A stretch of DNA of 13,216 nucleotides from Pseudomonadota bacterium. Its GTDB lineage: Bacteria > Pseudomonadota > Alphaproteobacteria > Rhizobiales > Xanthobacteraceae. A program made the translations under genes and the position numbers. The stretch lies in contig JAFAGM010000136.1 in assembly GCA_023422775.1 (NCBI GenBank), positions 1 through 13,216 of the forward strand, written 5' to 3'. The notes under the pieces were generated by a model. The model was not told the origin of the DNA. It saw nothing but the letters and a program-made list of their open reading frames with translations, and searched no databases. Each line of letters starts with the position of its first letter. The stretch's first letter is position 1. Of this stretch, positions 1-9,392 are shown in pieces.

Positions 1-196
1 AGGCTTCGCCGAGCGCAGCCTCGCCATCCCTCAACCCCGGCACCTTGCCCATCGGATTGATCGCCAGATATTCCGGCGTCTTCTGCGCGCCGGTCGAGAT
101 GTCGGTCAGCACGCGCTCATAGGGCAGGCCGGTTTCCTCGAGCAGCCAGATCGCTGAGAACGAGCGGGAGCGGGGCGACCAGTAGAGCTGGATCAT
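1..196 (-). CDS. Glutathione S-transferase-like protein, N-terminal part (3' end outside window)
   Basis: The minus strand opens with ATG at 196 and stays open to the window edge, giving the first 65 residues. They read as a GST N-terminal thioredoxin-like fold: a short beta strand (MIQLYWSPRSRS), a helix (SAIWLLEETGLPYE), a second strand, and the segment NPMGKVPGLRDGE. The last matches the GST motif NPxGKVPxL, which holds the cis-proline that binds the gamma-glutamyl part of glutathione. The N-terminal SPRSRS carries serines where GSTs place the catalytic Ser or Cys. An AAAGG Shine-Dalgarno-like sequence lies 8 nt before the ATG. The gene runs leftwards, divergent from the autotransporter. 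The C-terminal helical domain is not visible, so subclass and substrate cannot be given. A GST beside oxyR/katG/SOD fits a stress setting, but a link is only inferred. Confidence 0.85.
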   Translation of the reverse strand, partial: MIQLYWSPRSRSFSAIWLLEETGLPYERVLTDISTGAQKTPEYLAINPMGKVPGLRDGEAALGEA

Positions 197-217
197 GGGC
201 GGAACCTTTCATCGGCG

Positions 218-297
218 TGGGACGAACAGCGTGCTGTTTCGCGCGTCGGCAGCGAATTGGCAACGCACTACGTCTGGGACGAACAGGTGCTGTCCCA
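218..297. repeat. Two copies of a short dyad-containing motif in the GST/autotransporter spacer
   Basis: Positions 218-236 and 275-293 share TGGGACGAACAG, then (C)GTGCTGT. Copy 2 is palindromic: TGGGAC at 275-280 pairs with GTCCCA at 292-297, and ACAG at 283-286 can pair with CTGT at 290-293. Copy 1 lacks the 3' CCCA half (it reads CTGTTTC) and has one extra C. The copy starts are 57 bp apart. This could be a duplicated operator for the divergent genes or two members of a dispersed intergenic repeat family. I cannot tell which without a genome search. Confidence 0.6.
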
Positions 298-352
298 ACC
301 GACATCTTGGTCAATTGATTTCAAGCCGTCGCTCGATCGCGGCGGGTTGTCA

Positions 353-368
353 CCCCATGAACGTGGGG
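353..368 (+). other. Small hairpin in the autotransporter 5' region
   Basis: CCCCA (353-357) and TGGGG (364-368) form a 5-bp stem with a 6-nt loop, about 50 nt before the start codon. No convincing -35/-10 pair is visible in the 197-420 spacer, so whether this hairpin is transcribed is unknown. Confidence 0.3.
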
Positions 369-405
369 CGGGCGTCCTGACGAATCAGATATAGCCCTGA
401 AGGCT

Positions 406-415
406 GGGGGAGGGG
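406..415 (+). promoter_or_regulatory. Purine-rich ribosome binding site supporting a TTG start
   Basis: GGGGGAGGGG ends 5 nt before TTG at 421. No ATG or GTG lies in frame between the RBS and 421. The first in-frame ATG (457) lies inside the signal peptide and would remove most of its N-region, so the TTG is the better start. Confidence 0.6.
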
Positions 416-420
416 CGATT

Positions 421-2418
421 TTGTCGATTGCTGATTTGCTGGTCCGGCCGGGCGTCATGGGCTTCGCAGCCTGCGTCGTGGTCGCCGGCGGCAGCGTGCC
501 GGCCTCGGCACAATCCGCCGTCTGGGATGCGACGATCTCGAACACGAACTGGTATGTGCCGGTCCCGCAATTGCTGGCTTATGCCGCGCCGAGCACCGGC
601 TTTTCCAATCCGATCCCGATCGGCGATCAGACCCTGTGGACGCTCGGGACCGCGACGAACGGCTCCTTCACCGGGACCAGTTCCGCGCAGCTTGCGATCG
701 GGCCGATCATTTCCACCAGCGATTCCACCATCCAGGGATTTGTCACAACCTCGGGCCAGATCACCATGCTGTTCACGCCGACCTCCGGCGGTGTGGTGAC
801 CGTCGGCCTGGGCCAGATGCGAACCATCAACGGCGTGGCGCAGATGGAAATGCAGATGATCACGGGCGACAGCCTGTTGGTCACGCATTGGGCGTACATG
901 CTCCCATACGATCCCTCGACCTTCACGCCGCCGCCGCCGGCACCTGTCATGGCCAATTCGGTGCCGGAATGGGCGTGGACAGCGGGCACGCGCTGGCGCA
1001 TTGCGAGCCCTTCGATGTTCGGCACCACGACGCCGGGCCGGTTCGTAATGAGCGACTATCAGAACGGCTATTTCTGGGGCAGCGGGGCCGCGCCCTCCGG
1101 AAGCAGCAGCGGAAACTTCACCCTGCTCGGCTCCATTACCCCCGAGGGCAGGGTGCTCTTCAACACGCTGTCGCGCGGCACTCTCACCAGTCTCTATGGT
1201 GCGGTCTCCGGCGACGCGTCTGCCGCGCAGATGCTCACCAGCACCTACGATCTCGCGGGCAATCCTACCGGAGCGCTGGCCTACATGTCCCTGGTTCAGC
1301 CTTATGCCGAGGCGCTGGCGAGCCAGAACAATCGCGCCGGGCTTGGCGCCGCTGCGGTGCTTGACCGGATGGCGTCAAGCCCGATGGGGATGGTGGGCGC
1401 CATGGCGCCGACATTTTCGATTCTCGACAATCTGGATGCGCCGGCACTGTCGAACGCCGTCAGCCAGACCTTGCCCGTCCTCGCCGGCGCGGCATCCCAG
1501 GCAACCTACGCCACGCAACGCGCGCTGCAGCAGGCGGTTGCCGGCCGCCTTGACGAAGCCTATGGCCTGCGCACTGCGGAGGCTGCGGCGGAACGACATC
1601 TATGGCTGCGTCCGCTGGGCGGTGTCGTTAGCCAGAACGGCTCCGACGGCGCGCCGGGATATCGTGCAGGCGGCGGAGGCGTTGCCGCCGGCATCGACGC
1701 ACCGGTGTCGCCGCGTGCGGTGCTGGGCGGCCTGTTCTCGTTTTCGAACCAGACGATCACCGGCAGCAATGACGCGGCGCCCAATCATCTGGCGCTACAG
1801 ACCTATCAGCTTGGCCTCTATGGCGCCTACGCGTTGGGACCCGGCACCGCGATCGATTTCCTGGTTAATGGTGGCGTCAATCAAAACCGGGGCAACCGCT
1901 CGCTGCTGTTCGTGAACACCACGGCCGTTGCGGATTATCTCAGCTACACCGGCCACGCCGGGGTTGCGGTCAAGCAGTTGATCCGCCTGCAGCCGGGTCT
2001 CTCGCTCCTGCCATCGCTGCGCCTCGACTATGCGGAGGTCGGCGCCGATGCCTACAGCGAAAGCGGCGCCGGCGGCCTGAGCCTCAATGTGGCTTCGCAG
2101 CTCTATCGCGAACTGATGTTGAGTGCGGGCGTGAAGGGCTCCTATCGGATCACCGATCGGATCCATCTCTTCGCCGATACGGGCGTCGGCTACAATTTGC
2201 TGAATGACCGGTTGCAGATTTCGGCGGCCTATGCCGCCGGCGGCGACAGCTTTGTGACGACGGCGTTCAGCAACTCGCCCTGGCTTTATGCGGCGGGCAT
2301 CGGGCTGGCCGCGAACCAGATCGACAACCTGGACCTCAGCGTGCGCTATGGCCTGCAAACCAGTCCATCCGGTTATCTCGGCCAGTCCGGCTCTTTCGCG
2401 CTCAGGATAAAACTCTAG
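421..2418 (+). CDS. Autotransporter outer-membrane beta-barrel domain protein with short passenger
   Basis: A 665-residue secreted protein. Residues 1-30 are a Sec-type signal peptide (hydrophobic 12-24, cleavage expected after ASA at 28-30). Residues 31-280 are a Gly/Ser/Thr-rich beta passenger with a proline run at 170-174 and a GNFTLLGSITPEG segment at 231-243. Residues 285-390 are Ala/Leu-rich and helical (NNRAGLGAAAVLDRM, RALQQAVAGRLDE), like the linker helix that threads the pore in autotransporters. Residues 391-665 alternate in beta-barrel fashion from LWLRPLGG to GSFALRIKL, matching an autotransporter beta domain. The passenger (about 360 residues) is short and lacks obvious beta-helix repeats or a protease triad, so its function is unknown. 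The only Cys (18) is in the signal peptide. The chain ends in Leu rather than the usual Phe/Trp. The start is TTG with a strong upstream RBS. Confidence 0.85.
   Translation: MSIADLLVRPGVMGFAACVVVAGGSVPASAQSAVWDATISNTNWYVPVPQLLAYAAPSTGFSNPIPIGDQTLWTLGTATNGSFTGTSSAQLAIGPIISTSDSTIQGFVTTSGQITMLFTPTSGGVVTVGLGQMRTINGVAQMEMQMITGDSLLVTHWAYMLPYDPSTFTPPPPAPVMANSVPEWAWTAGTRWRIASPSMFGTTTPGRFVMSDYQNGYFWGSGAAPSGSSSGNFTLLGSITPEGRVLFNTLSRGTLTSLYGAVSGDASAAQMLTSTYDLAGNPTGALAYMSLVQPYAEALASQNNRAGLGAAAVLDRMASSPMGMVGAMAPTFSILDNLDAPALSNAVSQTLPVLAGAASQATYATQRALQQAVAGRLDEAYGLRTAEAAAERHLWLRPLGGVVSQNGSDGAPGYRAGGGGVAAGIDAPVSPRAVLGGLFSFSNQTITGSNDAAPNHLALQTYQLGLYGAYALGPGTAIDFLVNGGVNQNRGNRSLLFVNTTAVADYLSYTGHAGVAVKQLIRLQPGLSLLPSLRLDYAEVGADAYSESGAGGLSLNVASQLYRELMLSAGVKGSYRITDRIHLFADTGVGYNLLNDRLQISAAYAAGGDSFVTTAFSNSPWLYAAGIGLAANQIDNLDLSVRYGLQTSPSGYLGQSGSFALRIKL
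2415..2418. other. Shared CTAG: two opposing stop codons overlap
   Basis: The plus-strand TAG of the autotransporter gene occupies 2416-2418. The minus-strand TAG of oxyR is the complement of CTA at 2415-2417. The palindrome CTAG therefore ends both convergent genes, which overlap by 4 bp with no room for a terminator between them. Confidence 0.9.
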
Positions 2419-3353
2419 TTCGTGACTTTCCGCGATGGCGATTTCGTCTTGCGCTGTTCGCGCAACGCCTCCGCCGCCAGACAAACCACCTCGGAGATCT
2501 GCTGAAGCTGTCCGGCCAGCGGGCTGGTCTTGCGCCAGACCATGCCGATGGTTCGCGACGGCTGCGGATCGCTGAAGCGGGCGACGGATACCGATGCCGA
2601 GCGCGTTTCCACTCCCACTGCCATCTCCGGGATCAGGGTGACGCCGATGCCGGCGCCGACCATTTGAACCAGCGTCGACAGCGAACTTGCATCCAGCACC
2701 TCCCGCGGCGGCGATGACTGCATGTTGCAGAACGACAGCGCCTGGTCGCGGAAGCAATGCCCCTCTTCCAGCAGCAGCAGCCGCATTTCGCGCAGCGTCT
2801 CGTGGCTCGGCACCGGCGTTCCCTCGGCCTCGCCCGGCCGGACCAGCAGGAAATTTTCCGAGAAGCACGCGACCTCGGTCAGCGACGGCTCCGAGACCGG
2901 CAGCGCAACGATGGCGGTGTCGAGCCGGCCTTCGGCGACCTCCTTGATCAGCTTCGGCGTCAGCGTCTCGCGGACGTGAATGTCGAGTTCGGGGTGCAGC
3001 CGCGCCAGGTTCTCGATCACCTTGGGCAGCAGATAGGGCGCGATCGTCGGGATCATGCCGATGCGCAGCCGGCCTGCGAGCCGGTCGCGCGAGGCGCGCG
3101 CGAAGTCGCCGAGTTCGTCGACCGAGCGCAGGATCTCGCGGACGCGCGGGATGATCCCTTCGCCGAATTTCGTCAGCGTCACCTGTCGCGCGCTGCGCTC
3201 CAGCAACACGCCGCCGAGGATCTCCTCCATTTCCTTGATCTGCATCGACAGCGCCGGCTGGGAGATCGAACATGCCTCCGCCGCGCGCCCGAAATGGCTG
3301 TGGCGAGCCAGCGCATCGAAGTACCGAAGCTGCCTGAGGGTCATTTGAAGCAT
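2415..3353 (-). CDS. oxyR: OxyR-type hydrogen-peroxide-sensing LysR regulator
   Basis: A 312-residue LysR-family regulator. Residues about 4-62 form the winged helix-turn-helix (TLRQLRYFDALARHSHFGRA, ISQPALSMQIKEMEE). The rest is the periplasmic-binding-protein-like sensor domain. The segment EGHCFRDQALSFC puts cysteines at 200 and 209, with the spacing and context of the E. coli OxyR redox pair C199/C208 (GHCLRDQAMGFC). This is strong evidence for a peroxide sensor that forms an intramolecular disulfide. It is divergent from katG with a 102-bp spacer, the usual arrangement for a regulator and its target. Start choice is uncertain: ATG 3353 and ATG 3344 (MTLRQLRYF) both lack a clear Shine-Dalgarno. 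A TATAAG box at 3362-3367 would put the transcript start next to the first ATG, so a leaderless message is possible. The 3' end overlaps the convergent autotransporter gene by 4 bp. Confidence 0.93.
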   Translation of the reverse strand: MLQMTLRQLRYFDALARHSHFGRAAEACSISQPALSMQIKEMEEILGGVLLERSARQVTLTKFGEGIIPRVREILRSVDELGDFARASRDRLAGRLRIGMIPTIAPYLLPKVIENLARLHPELDIHVRETLTPKLIKEVAEGRLDTAIVALPVSEPSLTEVACFSENFLLVRPGEAEGTPVPSHETLREMRLLLLEEGHCFRDQALSFCNMQSSPPREVLDASSLSTLVQMVGAGIGVTLIPEMAVGVETRSASVSVARFSDPQPSRTIGMVWRKTSPLAGQLQQISEVVCLAAEALREQRKTKSPSRKVTN

Positions 3354-3362
3354 CAGGACATC

Positions 3363-3398
3363 TTATAGGTTCGATCACTAAAATCAACTTTACCTGAT
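3363..3398. promoter_or_regulatory. Candidate OxyR/LysR operator between oxyR and katG
   Basis: Two dyads lie side by side. TTATAG (3363-3368) faces CTAAAA (3378-3383) about a centre at 3373, pairing as TTnTAG-N9-CTAnAA, which contains a T-N11-A LysR core. ATCA (3383-3386) faces TGAT (3395-3398). The first overlaps the likely oxyR -10 element, as expected for autorepression. The second lies at the katG -35 region, as expected for activation. Assignment to OxyR rests on position and symmetry only; the match to the enteric ATAG-N7-CTAT motif is partial. Confidence 0.45.
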
Positions 3399-3417
3399 GA
3401 AAGGTGCTGCTTAGATT
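3389..3417 (+). promoter_or_regulatory. Candidate katG promoter
   Basis: A -35-like TTTACC (3389-3394, 4 of 6 to TTGACA) and a -10-like TAGATT (3412-3417, 4 of 6 to TATAAT) are separated by exactly 17 nt. The weak hexamers suit an activator-dependent promoter. A leader of roughly 30 nt would precede the RBS. No mapped start site is available. Confidence 0.45.
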
Positions 3418-3447
3418 GTTTCCAATTTGAACAGGGACGAACCCCTC

Positions 3448-3453
3448 AGGAGG
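3448..3453 (+). promoter_or_regulatory. katG Shine-Dalgarno
   Basis: A perfect AGGAGG is followed by tandem ATG codons at 3456 and 3459. Spacing is 2 nt to the first and 5 nt to the second, so the second ATG may be the preferred start. The proteins would differ by one Met. Confidence 0.75.
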
Positions 3454-3455
3454 CA

Positions 3456-5606
<2,151 letters not shown>

Positions 5607-5634
5607 TACCGGCGGAAGCCTTCGCGTCAAAACA

Positions 5635-5660
5635 AAAGGGCGGCCGCGAGGCCGCCCTTT
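5635..5660. terminator. Bidirectional intrinsic terminator between katG and SOD
   Basis: An 11-bp perfect stem, AAAGGGCGGCC (5635-5645) with GGCCGCCCTTT (5650-5660), has a GCGA tetraloop. It lies 28 nt after the katG stop and 16 nt after the SOD stop. Read on the minus strand (SOD side) the stem is followed by a strong TTTTGTTTT tract. On the plus strand only TTT inside the stem end and then CCAC follow, so it should terminate better in the SOD direction. Confidence 0.85.
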
Positions 5661-5676
5661 CCACTTCGAGCCATGA

Positions 5677-6426
5677 TCATACGCCGAGCGTGCCTGCCTT
5701 GGCCGCGGCATAGCGATCCGCGATCTTGTTCCAGTTCACTGTGTTCCACCACGCCTTGAGATAATCCGCGCGGCGGTTCTGGTAGTTGAGATAATAGGCG
5801 TGCTCCCAGACGTCGTTGCCCATCAGGGCACGCTTGCCGTCCATGATCGGGCTGTCCTGGTTCGGACGGGTCTCGATGGCGAGCTTGCCGTCCTTGCTGA
5901 CCGTGACGAACACCCAGCCGGAGCCGAACTGGCGTCCGCCCGCGGCGTTGAAGTCGTTCTGGAATTTTTCCATGCCTCCCAGATCGCGGTCGATCGCGGC
6001 CAGCACTTCGCCTTCGGGCTTGCCGCCGTTCGGACCCATGATTTCCCAGAACATGGTGTGGTTGGCATGGCCCCCGAGATTGTTACGGACGGTGAACTTG
6101 ATGCCGTCGTCGAGCGCATTCAGATTGCCGAGGACGTCTTCGATCTTCGCCGTTCCCAGTTGTGCATTGGTCTTGGCGACGTTGTTCATGTTGGCGACAT
6201 AGGCCGCGTGGTGGCGGTCGTGATGGATCTCCATCGTCCTGGCGTCGATGTGAGGCTCGAAAACATTGAAAGCGTAATTCAGCGGCGGCAGCGTGAAGGG
6301 ACCGGCTGCGGCGGCCGGCGCCGGGGCGGGAGCCGCCGCCTGCGCGAAGACGGTGCGCGGTGCCGCAGCCGCCGCGGCGATGCCGGTTGCGGCAAATATC
6401 AGTTGGCGCCGGGACATGGATGACAT
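5677..6426 (-). CDS. Fe/Mn-family superoxide dismutase with Tat-type signal peptide
   Basis: A 249-residue enzyme converting superoxide to O2 and H2O2. ATG 6426 is chosen because AAGGAG sits 6 nt upstream and the reading frame above it is low-complexity. Residues 4-30 form a twin-arginine signal (MSRRQLIF, then an alanine-rich core ending near VFAQA), followed by an Ala/Pro linker, so the protein is probably exported folded to the periplasm. Metal ligands are H68 (MEIHHDRHH), H123 (GGHANHTMFW), D205 and H209 (DVWEHAYYLNYQ), with active-site Y76. The glycines at 118-119 before HANH, and Q190 in NQDSPIM, put the key glutamine in the MnSOD position rather than the FeSOD one. Manganese or cambialistic use is therefore likelier than strict iron (sodA-like rather than sodB-like). 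It converges on katG, whose product removes the H2O2 formed. Confidence 0.95.
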   Translation of the reverse strand: MSSMSRRQLIFAATGIAAAAAAPRTVFAQAAAPAPAPAAAAGPFTLPPLNYAFNVFEPHIDARTMEIHHDRHHAAYVANMNNVAKTNAQLGTAKIEDVLGNLNALDDGIKFTVRNNLGGHANHTMFWEIMGPNGGKPEGEVLAAIDRDLGGMEKFQNDFNAAGGRQFGSGWVFVTVSKDGKLAIETRPNQDSPIMDGKRALMGNDVWEHAYYLNYQNRRADYLKAWWNTVNWNKIADRYAAAKAGTLGV

Positions 6427-6432
6427 CGATTT

Positions 6433-6438
6433 CTCCTT
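6433..6438 (-). promoter_or_regulatory. SOD Shine-Dalgarno deciding the start
   Basis: The minus strand reads AAGGAG here, with 6 nt to ATG 6426. It supports this start over an in-frame upstream ATG at 6558, which would add 44 low-complexity residues before the signal peptide, and over ATG 6417. Confidence 0.8.
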
Positions 6439-6597
6439 ACCTGTAGTGGAACTGGATGCGCTTCTGTGACGGCACGGTGACGCCGCTGGCGCGACAACGC
6501 GACAAGTTACGGACGGGATCAAAAACGGGTTCGCTGCGGCTGCGGCAAAATCGCTCAAGTGTGACGCGTTCGGGGCACTCTACCCCGGCCAGGTAAC

Positions 6598-6626
6598 AAA
6601 AAAGGGCGGCCTCTCGGCCGCCCCTT
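6598..6626 (-). terminator. Intrinsic terminator at the end of the infB-pnp operon
   Basis: On the minus strand a GC-rich stem (GGCGGCC-type, 8 bp paired between 6604-6611 and 6616-6623, tetraloop at 6612-6615) is extended by two A-T pairs past one bulged base, then followed by a TTTTTTGTT tract. It lies 20 nt after the pnp stop. Its core is nearly identical to the hairpin at 5635-5660. Confidence 0.85.
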
Positions 6627-6646
6627 GTTCACATTGCTGCGATCCC

Positions 6647-8803
<2,157 letters not shown>

Positions 8804-8849
8804 AGTGGTTTCTTTCATGGGTTCACGAGAGCGCGGAGCCCAAAAACAC

Positions 8850-8923
8850 AAAGACCATGCGCAAGATGGCGGGACGCTGATCGCAATGGGAGATCAGCAT
8901 CCGGCGATCCTGCCATGGTCTTT
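8850..8923 (-). ncRNA. Long stem-loop in the pnp leader (candidate RNase III / autoregulation site)
   Basis: AAAGACCATG (8850-8859) pairs perfectly with CATGGTCTTT (8914-8923). Inside, GCA and GAT steps pair with TGC and ATC. A 7-bp apical helix, GCTGATC (8876-8882) with GATCAGC (8892-8898), closes a 9-nt loop. The whole is a 74-nt interrupted stem ending 46 nt before the pnp ATG. In E. coli the rpsO-pnp leader forms a long hairpin that RNase III cuts, enabling PNPase to repress its own synthesis; position and shape agree. On the minus strand the stem is followed by GTGTTTTTGG, so it could instead act as an attenuator. Confidence 0.65.
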
Positions 8924-8930
8924 ATGTCTC

Positions 8931-9032
8931 GGATGGCGTCCATCCTCTCGGCAGTCACGGGCACCTTGCCCTGCCCAGCGGCCGGATTGCTGCTGGACGT
9001 TGGTAGGGCATGATCCATTCCGGACGATGCCC
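8931..9032 (-). other. Three further small hairpins in the rpsO-pnp spacer
   Basis: GGATGG/CCATCC (8931-8936 and 8940-8945, 3-nt loop), GGGCA/TGCCC (8959-8963 and 8967-8971, 3-nt loop) and GGGCAT/ATGCCC (9006-9011 and 9027-9032). All are perfect. With the flanking structures they make the 317-nt gene-free spacer at 8804-9120 almost continuously foldable. I saw no coding signal in the spacer and no confident internal promoter. Confidence 0.45.
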
Positions 9033-9037
9033 TTGCA

Positions 9038-9084
9038 CATGATCGTCTCCGAACAATTCGGAGTCCGCTTTCCGGAAGATCATG
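9038..9084. repeat. Palindromic intergenic element resembling a Rhizobiales dispersed repeat
   Basis: CATGATC (9038-9044) and GATCATG (9078-9084) are perfect inverted ends. Nested inside is CTCCGAA (9047-9053) with TTCGGAG (9057-9063) around a CAA loop, then a TTTCCGGAA stretch. The layout, GATCATG ends enclosing TCCGAA and TTTTCCGGA-like blocks, resembles a short palindrome I recall as common in rhizobial intergenic regions. That family assignment is from memory and not checked. Confidence 0.5.
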
Positions 9085-9086
9085 CG

Positions 9087-9110
9087 AAAACGCGCGCAGA
9101 TCGCGCGCGT
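9087..9110 (-). terminator. Candidate rpsO terminator
   Basis: An 8-bp perfect stem, ACGCGCGC (9090-9097) with GCGCGCGT (9103-9110), has a 5-nt loop. On the minus strand it lies 10 nt after the rpsO stop and runs into TTTTCGC. The short U-tract suggests partial termination or 3'-end protection of rpsO mRNA rather than a full stop, since pnp follows. Confidence 0.55.
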
Positions 9111-9120
9111 ACTCTTCAAA

Positions 9121-9390
9121 TCAACGACGAATGTTATGCTTTTCAAGCAGCGCCTTGTAGCGCGCCTCGTCCTTCCTCTTGATGTAGTCGAGAAGGGAGC
9201 GGCGCGTCTGCACGAGCTTCAGGAGGCCGCGGCGTGAATGATGGTCCTTCACGTGGGTCTTGAAGTGGCCCGTGAGGTTGGTGATGCGTTCCGACAGGAC
9301 CGCAACCTGAACCTCGGGCGAACCGGTGTCGCCGGCTTTGTTGGCATTCGTCTTGATGACTTCCGCTTTGCGTTCGGCGGTAATCGACAT
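9121..9390 (-). CDS. rpsO: 30S ribosomal protein S15
   Basis: An 89-residue primary binder of 16S rRNA (central domain) that helps assemble the 30S platform and contacts 23S rRNA. The normal S15 length and family segments are present: GDTGSPEVQVAVLSERI, LTGHFKTHVKDHHSRRGLL (the 16S-binding HxxDxHSRRGLL region), RRSLLDYIKRKD and the basic end LLEKHNIRR. ATG 9390 (MSITAERK) is chosen over TTG 9396 because GAGAG is better spaced and the family begins MSITxxxK. It starts 2 nt after the truB stop, so translation is probably coupled. S15 represses its own mRNA in several bacteria; no recognisable pseudoknot could be assigned here. Confidence 0.98.
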   Translation of the reverse strand: MSITAERKAEVIKTNANKAGDTGSPEVQVAVLSERITNLTGHFKTHVKDHHSRRGLLKLVQTRRSLLDYIKRKDEARYKALLEKHNIRR

Positions 9391-9392
9391 CG

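Noticed and set aside
6427..6558. A 44-residue N-terminal extension of the SOD
   Set aside because: It would bury the twin-arginine signal inside the protein, and the ATG at 6426 has a clear Shine-Dalgarno 6 nt upstream.
8804..8851. Upstream pnp starts (ATG 8818 or further up)
   Set aside because: No Shine-Dalgarno precedes them, and the added residues (MCFWAPRSREPMKETT) come from the base of the leader hairpin region rather than from the conserved PNPase start.
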